From: Abyssicoccus albus
Lineage (GTDB): Bacteria > Bacillota > Bacilli > Staphylococcales > Abyssicoccaceae
Assembly (NCBI RefSeq): GCF_003815035.1
Contig: NZ_RKRK01000002.1
Location: 62,001 to 126,000 of the forward strand
Length of the DNA: 64,000 bases
Direction of reading: 5' to 3'
Shown here piece after piece: positions 37,305-46,832 of this stretch. Position 1 is the first letter of the stretch; every line of letters begins with the position of its first letter. Position numbers and translations under genes: made by a program. The notes below the pieces were generated by a model. That model was not told where the DNA came from. It made no database searches and saw only the letters and a list, made by a program, of their open reading frames with translations.

Positions 37305-38735
37305 ATGAGTGATATTGTAGAGTTCAAACAAGATGCTGCATTCCACTATCATCGTGGATTGAAATTTGAATTAAATAATGATTGGAAAAGTGCATTAAAT
37401 TCATTTGAGCTTGCATACGATAAGGAACCAGATAATGAATTATATCGTTATACATATACTTCAATGTTGTCATTGAACGGTTTATTAGAAGAAGCAGAAA
37501 AAATTTTATTTTCATATATTATTGACGGTGAAGATGTTGAACAGTATTATCAGCAGTTAAGCGAGATGTATATTCAGCAACAGCGACCAAATGATGCTTT
37601 TTTATTCGGATTAATGTATGTTCAAATCGCAGACGATGATGATTATTTGAATGATATGCTTGAAATGTACGATGTTCAATATACATCGCTCTATGACATT
37701 TTGTATGAAGCAGAAGTGTATACAACACAATATATATTTCATCATTTGTTTAACCAAGGGAAGTTGAAAGAAGCTAAAGAATGGTTACTCATTCAAAATG
37801 ACGAAGTGATGGAATCACGACTCATTCAAAACTTACTCGCCATGTCCTATCTATTTAATGAAGAGTACGAAGAAGCGAGAACATTATTAGAACATTTATT
37901 AAGGATTGATCAAACAGACATAACTGCGTTATGCCATTACACGCTATTGTTATATAACTTAAACGAAACGGAAGCTTTTGAAAATTACCTATCAACACTC
38001 AAAAAAATTAGACCGATTAATGATGATCAAAAGCTTAAATTAGGTGTAGTGTTATCCTTTTTAAAACAATATTATGATGCATATGATTTACTCTTTCAGA
38101 TTTATAAAAAGAAAAAATCAACAAATAATCTACAGTTACTTATTGCTTTAATGAATTCAAGTTATTATATTGATAAATATGATTTCGCAAAGAAACTTTA
38201 TCAATATATTCAGCGTCAATTCAAACATTATAAAGTGATCGCACCATGGGACTATGAAGCAGATATACATTACGTTGAATCAATTGTTCAACCGTTATTG
38301 CATAGTGAAGACTCTAATGATCGATTGATTGGAATATTCTTATTGTCACATGTCAAATATAGAGAGTCTTTAGCCAATCCTAAATATTGGACATTTACAG
38401 ATCAATTAATAGATCGTGAGAAATTGTATTTAACCCACATTTTCCAACAGGTCCAATTTAAACAAGTACAACCACTTCATAAAGGATTGCAACTGATAAG
38501 AGCTCAATTTAAAGTGGATGATGATTTTATCGAAATGGCACATATATGGATTGAAACGATTGATGATTTGAATGATATTCATCAATTGACAGAGAAACAA
38601 TTAACTGCATTGATCGGGGCGACGATTTATCATTATTATCAAAGTATTGGCCATAAAAAAACGAAAAAATATATTTGTAACGAATATAATATTTCACTCT
38701 ATGCACTAAATAAAGCACTTGATCAATTAACGTAA
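37305..38735 (+). CDS. TPR-repeat protein
   Basis: This 476-aa soluble protein is made of helical repeats. Recognisable tetratricopeptide units include residues 10-40 (YHRGLKFELNNDWKSALNSFELAY, PDNELYRYTYTSML) and about 180-215 (EEYEEARTLLEHLLRIDQTDITALCHYTL). A less regular C-terminal half follows. The family occurs next to trxB in Firmicutes (YvcD-like) and presumably mediates protein contacts. No enzymatic domain is visible. GAGGTG is the ribosome binding site. The 80 bases before trxB may hold that gene's own promoter. Confidence 0.83.
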   Translation: MSDIVEFKQDAAFHYHRGLKFELNNDWKSALNSFELAYDKEPDNELYRYTYTSMLSLNGLLEEAEKILFSYIIDGEDVEQYYQQLSEMYIQQQRPNDAFLFGLMYVQIADDDDYLNDMLEMYDVQYTSLYDILYEAEVYTTQYIFHHLFNQGKLKEAKEWLLIQNDEVMESRLIQNLLAMSYLFNEEYEEARTLLEHLLRIDQTDITALCHYTLLLYNLNETEAFENYLSTLKKIRPINDDQKLKLGVVLSFLKQYYDAYDLLFQIYKKKKSTNNLQLLIALMNSSYYIDKYDFAKKLYQYIQRQFKHYKVIAPWDYEADIHYVESIVQPLLHSEDSNDRLIGIFLLSHVKYRESLANPKYWTFTDQLIDREKLYLTHIFQQVQFKQVQPLHKGLQLIRAQFKVDDDFIEMAHIWIETIDDLNDIHQLTEKQLTALIGATIYHYYQSIGHKKTKKYICNEYNISLYALNKALDQLT

Positions 38736-38815
38736 ATAAACATATGAGCAGTTACAATGTAATCATTGCCAATGCATATTACAATAACGATATAATAAAA
38801 TTGGAGGAATTATAA

Positions 38816-39745
<930 letters not shown>

Positions 39746-39757
39746 TTGGAGGTTCTA

Positions 39758-40648
39758 ATGGATTCTAATAAAAAATTAGTCATTATCACTGGTTTATCCG
39801 GAGCTGGTAAATCCGCAGCATTACAATCATTTGAAGATAGTGGATATTTTTGTATCGATAATTTACCACCAGTGTTATTATCTAAGCTTGTTGAGATCAT
39901 GATTGACGCACCGAAGACAATGCAAAAGGTTGCACTCGCGATTGATACGAGAGGGATGGAATTGTTCAAAGCATTAATTGGTGAATTGGACAATATAATG
40001 GCAAAAGGTGAAGTGTATCCATATCTAATATTTTTAGATGCGACAGATGATGCGTTAGTGTCAAGATTTAAAGAAACAAGAAGAGCACATCCTTTAGCAA
40101 CAAATGGTGTTACATTATTGAATGCAATTAAAGAAGAACGCGAATTACTGACAGAGGCGAAAATTCGTGCCAATAAAGTCATTGATACGTCTAATTTGAA
40201 AGCTAAAGAGTTAAGACATACGCTACTTGATTTGATGTTAGAATCCAAACAGAAACCGTTCCACGTTCAAGTATTGAGTTTCGGTTTTAAACATGGTATC
40301 CCAATTGACGCAGATCTCATGTTTGACGTCAGATTTTTACCGAATCCATATTATGAGATTGAATTAAGACCTTATACAGGGTTAAACGACAATGTTTACC
40401 AATACGTTATGAATTGGCAGGATACCGAAGTATTTTATAAGAAATTAATTGAAATGCTTAAATTTATGTTGCCTAAATATATTGATGAAGGAAAATCTCA
40501 ATTAACGATTGCAATAGGATGTACCGGTGGTCAACATCGTAGTGTTGCCATCAGCAGACGTTTAGGGGAAGAATTACAGGATCTTTATGAATTCGAAGTG
40601 TATACAAATCATAGAGATGCAAAGATAGAAGGGAAATTCGATGGCTAA
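39758..40648 (+). CDS. rapZ: RapZ/YvcJ nucleotide-binding protein
   Basis: This is a 296-aa P-loop protein: Walker A ITGLSGAGKSAAL, early CIDNLPPVLL, TRRAHPL, VLSFGFKHGIP and the C-terminal IGCTGGQHRSVA. In Bacillus YvcJ hydrolyses GTP and affects competence; in E. coli RapZ controls glmS through small RNAs. Which role holds here is open. The ATG at 39758 with GGAGG five bases before is chosen over a TTG at 39746 that lies inside the binding site. It overlaps yvcK by eight bases. Confidence 0.93.
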   Translation: MDSNKKLVIITGLSGAGKSAALQSFEDSGYFCIDNLPPVLLSKLVEIMIDAPKTMQKVALAIDTRGMELFKALIGELDNIMAKGEVYPYLIFLDATDDALVSRFKETRRAHPLATNGVTLLNAIKEERELLTEAKIRANKVIDTSNLKAKELRHTLLDLMLESKQKPFHVQVLSFGFKHGIPIDADLMFDVRFLPNPYYEIELRPYTGLNDNVYQYVMNWQDTEVFYKKLIEMLKFMLPKYIDEGKSQLTIAIGCTGGQHRSVAISRRLGEELQDLYEFEVYTNHRDAKIEGKFDG

Positions 40649-41621
40649 GTTAAAAGTAGTTTTGATGGGTGGTGGAACAGGTTTATCTGTACTAGCACGT
40701 GGACTTAAAGCACTACCATTAGATATTACTGCAATTGTAACAGTTGCAGATGATGGTGGGAGTACAGGTGTTATTCGAGATGAAATGAAAATTCCAGCAC
40801 CAGGAGATGTTAGAAATGTACTTGCTGCTTTGAGTGATGTTGAACCGGATTTAGAACGATTATTTCAGTATCGATTTAGTGAAGGTAAAATTAGTAATCA
40901 TTCTGTCGGGAATATATTAATTGCAGCAATGAATGAGCTTTCTGATAACTTTGGTGATGCGATTGAGAAATTAAGCACCATCCTTAATGTAAAAGGTACA
41001 GTCCTCCCTTCTACAAATACTTCACCTATACTAAGTGCATTACATGAAGACGGTACTGTCGTTGTCGGTGAGTCCAATATACCATTAAATAATTCAAGAA
41101 TTGACCGTGTATTTTTAACCCCGATGACCATCAAACCGGTTGACGATGCACTCCAATCGATCAAAGATGCTGATTTAATTATTTTAGGGCCAGGAAGTCT
41201 GTATACGAGTGTTATTCCGAATATTATTGTCCGCGGAATTTCTGAGGCGATTCGTAATAGTGATGCGATTGTAGCATATGTCTGCAATATTATGACGCAA
41301 AAAGGTGAAACAGAAGGGTATAGTGTTTCAGATCATATAGAAGCAATACATGAGCACGCAAATGCATCTATTGTTGATTATGTAATCGCAAACACAAAGC
41401 CAATTACAAAACACATTTCGTCAATATATAAAGAAACCGGTGCAACCATAGTGGAATGTGACGAAGAGAAACTTCGACAATTAGGTGTTGACCTCATTAC
41501 ACATGATGAATTAATTAAAATAAACGAAGAACTTGCAGTAAGACATAATAATGAAGTCATCGCACAACTGCTTTACGACATAGTGTTGCAAGAGACAAGC
41601 ACGATTCAGTATAAGAAATAA
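40641..41621 (+). CDS. yvcK: YvcK/GlmR-family cell-wall carbon-flux regulator
   Basis: This 326-aa protein of the CofD-like fold has the nucleotide/sugar-binding start VVLMGGGTGLSVLARGLK, TVADDGGSTGVIRDE, PAPGDVRNVLAAL, FSEGKISNHSVGNI and LGPGSLYTSVIPN. GlmR/YvcK binds UDP-GlcNAc and steers carbon into wall synthesis, mattering on gluconeogenic sources. It sits between rapZ and whiA, the conserved Firmicutes trio. It ends 13 bases before the whiA ATG. Confidence 0.93.
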   Translation: MAKLKVVLMGGGTGLSVLARGLKALPLDITAIVTVADDGGSTGVIRDEMKIPAPGDVRNVLAALSDVEPDLERLFQYRFSEGKISNHSVGNILIAAMNELSDNFGDAIEKLSTILNVKGTVLPSTNTSPILSALHEDGTVVVGESNIPLNNSRIDRVFLTPMTIKPVDDALQSIKDADLIILGPGSLYTSVIPNIIVRGISEAIRNSDAIVAYVCNIMTQKGETEGYSVSDHIEAIHEHANASIVDYVIANTKPITKHISSIYKETGATIVECDEEKLRQLGVDLITHDELIKINEELAVRHNNEVIAQLLYDIVLQETSTIQYKK

Positions 41622-41634
41622 GGAGAAGATTTAG

Positions 41635-42573
41635 ATGAGCTTTGCAGCGGATGTTAAACAAGAACTGACACGACTTTCAATACAAGAATCACATCCTAAA
41701 GCAGAGTTATCGGCACTCATTCGAATGAATGGAGACTTAACCATTAATCAAGGTCAATTTGTCATCGGTGTACAAACTGAAAACCCAGCCATCGCACGCC
41801 GAATATTTAGTTTAATCCGATATGAATATCAAGTTGATGTGAAACTGCTCGTTCGGAAAAAGATGAAACTTAAAAAGAATAATGTATATATTTGTAGAAT
41901 ACAAGATAACACGAAAGAAATACTTAAAGATTTAGGTATTTTAGTTGATGGTGTGTTTTTAAGAGAGATTGATCAGCAATTTTTATCGACTGTAGAAGAT
42001 CGAAGAAGTTATTTACGAGGAGCTTTTCTTGCCGGAGGTTCAGTGAATAATCCGGAGACGTCATCATACCACTTGGAAATATTCTCATTGTATGTAACAC
42101 ATGCTGAGCAATTAGTGCAATTAATGAATGAATTCGATCTCAATGCGAAGCGGTTCGAACGCAAGAAAGGCAATATCGTCTATTTAAAAGAAGCCGAAAA
42201 AATTGCTGACTTTTTGAGTATCATTGGTGGCTATCAAGGGTTATTAAAATTTGAAGATGTTCGCATTGTAAGAGATATGCGCAATTCAGTGAACCGATTA
42301 GTCAATTGTGAAACCGCCAACTTGAATAAGACGATTGGTGCTGCAATGAGACAAGTAGAAAATATTAAATTTATCGATCAAATGATCGGCATCGATGAAT
42401 TGCCAGAGCGTTTACAAGAAATTGCACGACTTAGAGTTTTGCATCAAGACGTTAGTTTGAAAGAATTAGGTGAAATGGTGTCTACTGGACCAATCTCTAA
42501 ATCTGGTGTCAATCACCGACTGAGGAAATTAGATGAACTGGCGGAAAAATTGAAAAATGATGAACCTATTTAA
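41635..42573 (+). CDS. whiA: WhiA-family DNA-binding protein
   Basis: This 312-aa protein has an N-terminal degenerate LAGLIDADG homing-endonuclease fold ([26 protein letters not shown]) and a C-terminal helix-turn-helix ([26 protein letters not shown]). WhiA affects sporulation in Streptomyces and cell division or metabolism in Firmicutes. AAGGAG precedes the ATG. It ends the trxB-rapZ-yvcK-whiA run at a terminator shared with the convergent epimerase gene. Confidence 0.95.
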   Translation: MSFAADVKQELTRLSIQESHPKAELSALIRMNGDLTINQGQFVIGVQTENPAIARRIFSLIRYEYQVDVKLLVRKKMKLKKNNVYICRIQDNTKEILKDLGILVDGVFLREIDQQFLSTVEDRRSYLRGAFLAGGSVNNPETSSYHLEIFSLYVTHAEQLVQLMNEFDLNAKRFERKKGNIVYLKEAEKIADFLSIIGGYQGLLKFEDVRIVRDMRNSVNRLVNCETANLNKTIGAAMRQVENIKFIDQMIGIDELPERLQEIARLRVLHQDVSLKELGEMVSTGPISKSGVNHRLRKLDELAEKLKNDEPI

Positions 42574-42592
42574 AAATTTTATGAATATATTG

Positions 42593-42632
42593 AAAGAGCC
42601 AGTCATTCTTCATTGAATAACTGGCTCTTTTG
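42593..42632. terminator. bidirectional terminator after whiA
   Basis: AAAGAGCCAGT pairs with ACTGGCTCTTT and the inner ATTC with GAAT, leaving single bulged bases. T-rich on the plus side. It lies between convergent stops. Confidence 0.85.
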
Positions 42633-42635
42633 ATA

Positions 42636-43544
42636 TTAAGAGTAATCTTTAATATGAATGAGATGATTTAAAGCTTGTTCTAACATTGGGTATTTATATT
42701 TAAATCCTTTATCTAATAAGACGGAAGGTTGAACACTTTGCCCTTCAAGTATTAATTGAGATCGTTCTCCTAATATCGCCTTAATGATTGGTTTGGGGAC
42801 AATTGCCATATTCGGCTTATCCATAACACTTGCTAATGTTTTACTGAAATTTTCTTGTCTTTCTGCATGTGGAGCAACGACATTAACTGGACCACATACA
42901 TCTTTATTAAATATGAGGAACAATAATGCATTAATTGCATCATCAATATGAATCCAACTCATCCATTGCTTACCTGAACCAATTTTTCCACCAACACCAA
43001 ATTTATATGGCTTGATCATTTCGCTTAATGCGCCTTGTTCGCGGTCTAATATTATACCAAATCGTGTCTTTACAACACGTGTATCAAACTGTGAAAACTT
43101 ATCAGATTCATATTCAATACGTGAGACAACACCACTTAAGAAGTCATGACTTTGAAAGACATCCCCTTCATCATATTTTACATGTTGACTGGTAGGATAG
43201 TATCCAACTGCTGACGCATTGATGTACGTGTGAGGTTTTACAGATAACGAATCGACGTATTGATATAATGAATCAATTGTATGCAAACGAGAATTTAATA
43301 TTTCTTGTTTATATTCATCCGTCCATTTTTTGTTTAACGTTGCACCGGCTAAATTAATAATAATATGAGGGTTAATCGGCAATAATTCTTTCATATCATC
43401 CCAATTCACATATTGTAAATACGGATTTACTTCATTTGATTCACTCCGTGTAAGGATGTATATTTTCGTGTCATCAAGTCTTGATAATGTCCGAACGAGT
43501 TCACTCCCAACAAGACCTGTTCCACCTGCGATAATAATATTCAC
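42636..43544 (-). CDS. TIGR01777-type NAD-dependent epimerase (DUF1731)
   Basis: This 302-aa protein has the Rossmann motif IIIAGGTGLVGSELVR, NLAGATLNKKWTDEYKQEI, the active-site-like INASAVGYYPTS and a C-terminal DUF1731 segment (KAILGERSQLILEGQSVQPSVLLDKGF). This layout is the YfhF/SulA-like epimerase family with unknown substrate. It starts at a GTG (43542-43544) with GGAGGTG seven bases upstream. It stands alone between whiA and clpP, as in S. aureus. Confidence 0.9.
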   Translation of the reverse strand: MNIIIAGGTGLVGSELVRTLSRLDDTKIYILTRSESNEVNPYLQYVNWDDMKELLPINPHIIINLAGATLNKKWTDEYKQEILNSRLHTIDSLYQYVDSLSVKPHTYINASAVGYYPTSQHVKYDEGDVFQSHDFLSGVVSRIEYESDKFSQFDTRVVKTRFGIILDREQGALSEMIKPYKFGVGGKIGSGKQWMSWIHIDDAINALLFLIFNKDVCGPVNVVAPHAERQENFSKTLASVMDKPNMAIVPKPIIKAILGERSQLILEGQSVQPSVLLDKGFKYKYPMLEQALNHLIHIKDYS

Positions 43545-43638
43545 TCAAGCACCTCCATTAAATTGTTCATTTGTTACTATTATTTATAAAATCTTGTATA
43601 TTTCATTTTATAGTAGTTGAAGAAGACAATTCAATAAA

Positions 43639-43668
43639 AAAACACATGAGTTAGCTCATGTGTTCAAA
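43639..43668. terminator. terminator after clpP
   Basis: On the minus strand ACACATGAG (43664-43656) pairs with CTCATGTGT (43651-43643) around a 4-nt loop and is followed by TTTTTT. The plus side also has CAAAAA. Confidence 0.9.
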
Positions 43669-43683
43669 AATATACCAATTATA

Positions 43684-44268
43684 TTATTTTTCTGGCACCA
43701 TAACATCATCAATTAAACCATATTCATTCGCTTGTTCAGCAGTCATGAAGTTATCACGATCTGTATCTTTCTCTATGACACTAAGATCTTGCCCAGTACG
43801 TTCCGCCAGAATATTATTTAACTTCTCACGTGTTTTTAAAATATGACGCGCAGCAATATCGATATCACTCGCTTGACCTTGCGCACCACCTAACGGTTGG
43901 TGAATCATAACTTCAGCATTAGGCAATGCATAACGCTTACCTTTAGTTCCAGCTGCAAGTAAAAATGACCCCATACTCGCTGCTAACCCAACACAAATTG
44001 TTTGAACATCAGGTTTGATATGTTGAATTGTATCATATATCGCCATACCAGCTGTAACACTACCACCTGGTGAATTAATGTATAAGTAAATGTCCTTCTC
44101 GCTATCTTGTGCTTGTAAGAATAACAATTGAGAAACGACTGAGTTTGCAACGTTATCATCAATCGCACTACCAAGCATAATAATTCTATCTTTTAATAAG
44201 CGTGAATAAATGTCGTATGCACGTTCTCCACGATTCGTCTGTTCAATAACTGTAGGTATTAAGTTCAT
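43684..44268 (-). CDS. clpP: ATP-dependent Clp protease proteolytic subunit
   Basis: This is the 194-aa serine peptidase core of ClpXP/ClpCP. From the ATG at 44266-44268 the catalytic Ser98 lies in [10 protein letters not shown], His123 in [10 protein letters not shown], and Asp172 in the C-terminal [16 protein letters not shown] region. GGAGGAG precedes that ATG, so the in-frame codons upstream are not used. A CtsR box overlaps the -35 region, so heat and misfolding stress should induce it. It is monocistronic. Confidence 0.97.
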   Translation of the reverse strand: MNLIPTVIEQTNRGERAYDIYSRLLKDRIIMLGSAIDDNVANSVVSQLLFLQAQDSEKDIYLYINSPGGSVTAGMAIYDTIQHIKPDVQTICVGLAASMGSFLLAAGTKGKRYALPNAEVMIHQPLGGAQGQASDIDIAARHILKTREKLNNILAERTGQDLSVIEKDTDRDNFMTAEQANEYGLIDDVMVPEK

Positions 44269-44293
44269 ATAAATCTCCTCCAAAACTGTATTA

Positions 44294-44338
44294 ATTTATT
44301 CTATATGTACTATACAATTAAAGTCAATAAAGGTCAAA
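44294..44338 (-). promoter_or_regulatory. CtsR operator and promoter of clpP
   Basis: AGTCAATAAAGGTCAAA on the plus strand at 44322-44338 fits the CtsR heptad repeat RGTCAAA-NAN-RGTCAAA with one mismatch. On the minus strand the same bases include TTGACT as -35, with TATAGA sixteen bases on as -10. Repression by CtsR at the -35 is expected. Confidence 0.85.
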
Positions 44339-44366
44339 GGAAAAGCTTTATATAAATGTTACGCGA

Positions 44367-44383
44367 TGTAATATTTTTGTAAC
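44367..44383 (+). promoter_or_regulatory. WalR box of the polysaccharide deacetylase gene
   Basis: TGTAAT-ATTTT-TGTAAC matches TGTWAH-N5-TGTWAH at every position. A related half TGTTAC lies just upstream. Two TTGACA hexamers (44388-44393 and 44402-44407) follow as candidate -35 boxes; I could not decide which -10 is used. Confidence 0.72.
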
Positions 44384-44500
44384 GTAATTGACATATAGCT
44401 ATTGACATTTACATATAACTATACGAACATTATATTGTAATGTTTACATTTTATAGAGATATAAATCATTAGTATACATATACACAAAGGGGATATTGTA

Positions 44501-46129
44501 GTGAATGTATCAAAAATTTTAAAAGTTATTTTGTCTGTAATGATGCTATTAGTATTGATTGTAACTGGGGTTCTTACTTATCAATGGATTAATGGACAAG
44601 GTGACGATAATAGTGCATCGAAGCAAGTGAGTCAAAAAATGAATGAAAATGAGACAGACGAAAGCCAAAAGGATGAAGCAGATAAGACTGAAGAAAAAAA
44701 CGATGACCACCAAAATAAAGATGAAAGTAAAGATAATGCAATACGAAATGAAGACGGAGAAAAGAATACATTATATGATGAAGTTGAAGTTCAAATGGAT
44801 GTGATTGATGAACATAATATTCACGCGTCATATCAATATCCACTGTTTCATGATGATGATATTAATAAAGTCATATTACAATTTATTAAGGAACAAAAGA
44901 TGTTATTTGAACAAGAGTCAACGCGAATGGAAAAAGCAAATCAAATATCAACACATAACATCAACTTCAAACTTGATAAACTGAGTGAAAATTTGTATAC
45001 ATTAGTCTTCGAAAATACAATGAATGTTAGTGGGGCTAATGGCTATGTTCAATATAAGACTTGGATAATTGATAATAAGAATTATAATGTATTCACTTTT
45101 AATGACTTTATCATTAATGAGCCAAAAGCGCATGATATTCTATACAAAGTAATATCAGCGGAAATAAAGAAAGATAAAGATAAAGACTTCTATGTAGATT
45201 ACCCTACATTGAAAGACTATATTCAAAACAACCAATTAAAAGCGTACCCGAAAGGCGAAAAAATCGTCTTCAATTTCAATGAATATGACGTTGCAGCCGG
45301 AGCGCTTGGTGCATTTTCTCTAGAAGTTTCAACGGAAAAGATAAAAGATTCCTTAACTGATGAAGGAAAGGTCATTTTAATTGACCAAGATTTAACACAG
45401 CTCACTGATAAACAACTTGCTCAGATTAAAGTAAACACGCCTGAACATATTGATGTTCCGAAAACCGAAGAAGATCATCCTTATACTGAAGCCCCTTCAT
45501 CAGAGGAAACACAACAAGAAAATGGTACTAAAAATAGTGAAAAACCAACAAGCCAAGTCGAAGATAAAGGTGTGCAAAAAACAAAAAAAATTGCCCTTAC
45601 ATTCGATGATGGACCAAATGGCAGCACGACACCACATGTGTTAGAGATATTAGATAAATTCAATGCGAAAGCAACGTTTTATATGATTGGTTCTAAAGTC
45701 AAGTACAATCAAAATATTGTAAGACAAGTTCATGAAAGAGGTCATCAAATAGGAAATCATACGATGAATCATCCTGACTTAACGACGTTAGGTCAAAGCC
45801 AGATAAAACAAGAGTTTGATGAAACGAACGATCTCATTCACCAAGCTATAGGAGAAAAACCATCAACATTTAGGCCGCCATACGGCTCTACAAATGCTAG
45901 TGTAAATCAAGTGACTGATATGAAACCTGTACTCTGGACGATTGATACTGAAGATTGGAAAAGTCATGATCCTCAAGCGATTCTTGAAGTAGTGAAAGCA
46001 AATCATCAGGATGGTGGAATTGTGCTCATGCACGATATTCATCAAACAACAGTCGAGAGTTTAGTTGATGTATTGACCTTTCTATCAAACGAAGGGTATG
46101 AGTTTGTGACTGTTGATGAAGTGAAGTAA
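44501..46129 (+). CDS. PdaC-like membrane-anchored peptidoglycan deacetylase
   Basis: This 542-aa protein has an N-terminal membrane anchor (residues 6-27), a very acidic Asp/Glu/Lys linker (about 35-90) and a DUF4163/DUF3298-type domain (about 95-300). A second low-complexity linker leads to a C-terminal NodB polysaccharide deacetylase. Metal and catalytic motifs are ALTFDDGPNG, GHQIGNHTMNHPDL, FRPPYGST, WTIDTEDWKS and VLMHDIH. B. subtilis PdaC has the same architecture and deacetylates MurNAc. The start is a GTG with AAAGGGG upstream. A perfect WalR box lies about 120 bases before it, tying the gene to the cell-wall stress regulon. Confidence 0.9.
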   Translation: MNVSKILKVILSVMMLLVLIVTGVLTYQWINGQGDDNSASKQVSQKMNENETDESQKDEADKTEEKNDDHQNKDESKDNAIRNEDGEKNTLYDEVEVQMDVIDEHNIHASYQYPLFHDDDINKVILQFIKEQKMLFEQESTRMEKANQISTHNINFKLDKLSENLYTLVFENTMNVSGANGYVQYKTWIIDNKNYNVFTFNDFIINEPKAHDILYKVISAEIKKDKDKDFYVDYPTLKDYIQNNQLKAYPKGEKIVFNFNEYDVAAGALGAFSLEVSTEKIKDSLTDEGKVILIDQDLTQLTDKQLAQIKVNTPEHIDVPKTEEDHPYTEAPSSEETQQENGTKNSEKPTSQVEDKGVQKTKKIALTFDDGPNGSTTPHVLEILDKFNAKATFYMIGSKVKYNQNIVRQVHERGHQIGNHTMNHPDLTTLGQSQIKQEFDETNDLIHQAIGEKPSTFRPPYGSTNASVNQVTDMKPVLWTIDTEDWKSHDPQAILEVVKANHQDGGIVLMHDIHQTTVESLVDVLTFLSNEGYEFVTVDEVK

Positions 46130-46144
46130 TCGAAAGTAATCCGT

Positions 46145-46236
46145 ACATGCGTACAAAACAAATCTGCACGCATGTATAACAAAATAGAAGGTTAAACAAT
46201 AAAAAACATGCGCGCAAAATGAATTTGCACGCATGT
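46145..46236. terminator. two related hairpins between convergent genes
   Basis: Two 31-base hairpins, 46145-46175 and 46206-46236, both begin ACATGCG and end CGCATGT and differ only in the middle. The second is followed by TTTTTG on the plus side, and on the minus side it is preceded by T-rich sequence, so it should end both transcripts. The first lacks a T-run and may be a decayed duplicate. Confidence 0.75.
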
Positions 46237-46255
46237 TTTTGTCTGTTAACACTTT

Positions 46256-46495
46256 TTATAAAGATTCAATATAATCAATCACCGTAGCACAATCGATGTT
46301 CCCGTATTGTATTTCTTGATCATTGTATGTGACTACTGGAACTTCTAACATATATTTGTCTTCTAATGCTGGGTTACTAGTAATATCAACATATTGCACA
46401 GAAAGATTATTAAAATAATCCTCGACAATATTTAATTGTAATTTCGCTTCTTCACATAATCCACAGTTTGATTTCGTATAACAAGTCAACTTCAT
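46256..46495 (-). CDS. glutaredoxin-like protein (NrdH/DUF836 type)
   Basis: This 79-aa thioredoxin-fold protein has the active site CGLC in YTKSNCGLCEEAKL and the cis-Pro loop EVPVVTY. It is the size of NrdH-like or DUF836 redoxins and may reduce small disulfides in the cytoplasm. The start is the ATG at 46493-46495 with AGTAGG upstream. The reading frame stays open further upstream, but that part is the tRNA gene and cannot be coding. Only 20 bases separate the tRNA 3' end from this ATG, so the mRNA is probably made from the tRNA promoter. Confidence 0.88.
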   Translation of the reverse strand: MKLTCYTKSNCGLCEEAKLQLNIVEDYFNNLSVQYVDITSNPALEDKYMLEVPVVTYNDQEIQYGNIDCATVIDYIESL

Positions 46496-46515
46496 CTGAT
46501 TACCTACTTTATTTA

Positions 46516-46587
46516 TACCCACGAAAGGAATCGAACCTTCATTGCAAGAACCGGAATCTTGTGTGTTATCCATTACACTACGTGGGC
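46516..46587 (-). tRNA. tRNA-Arg (anticodon CCG)
   Basis: The minus strand folds as a cloverleaf of 72 bases. The 7-bp acceptor starts GCCCACG and closes with CGTGGGT, discriminator A, D arm, anticodon stem CAAGA/TCTTG with loop TTCCGGT (anticodon CCG), and the T arm with GGTTCGATTCC. The 3' CCA is not encoded. It reads CGG arginine codons. The glutaredoxin-like gene follows directly on the same strand. Confidence 0.95.
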
Positions 46588-46729
46588 TTAATTCTATTTA
46601 ATATTCATCTTATCAAAAATAGCATGTCGTTGTATAGATGGAATTTGACAATATATCAGTAACAGTTGACTGATTTTAAATGAAATTTACAGAAAATGAA
46701 ATTATTTTTATTATATCGAGGTTTTTTGA

Positions 46730-46805
46730 TTGCATTGTCTGTAGAATATGTTATATTTAATACATAAGTTACAAATTAAGTCCCTTGCGGGACATAAAAT
46801 GTAAC
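46730..46805 (+). promoter_or_regulatory. promoter and putative CggR operator before the glycolytic genes
   Basis: TTGCAT (46730-46735), 16 bases and TATATT (46752-46757, with a TG extension) form a promoter. Downstream, CGGGACATAAAATGTAAC at 46788-46805 resembles one half-site of the B. subtilis CggR operator (CGGGAC-N6-TGTC). The bases before it, GTCCCTTGCGGGAC (46780-46793), form a short inverted repeat. The position, 20-50 bases after the start of transcription, suits roadblock repression by CggR. Confidence 0.65.
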
Positions 46806-46832
46806 TAATACAAGTGATGGGAGGTCGCGTTT

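Noticed and set aside
46496-46573. N-terminal extension of the glutaredoxin-like protein
   Set aside because: The extension is the antisense-free reading of the tRNA-Arg gene itself; the ATG at 46495 has its own ribosome binding site.
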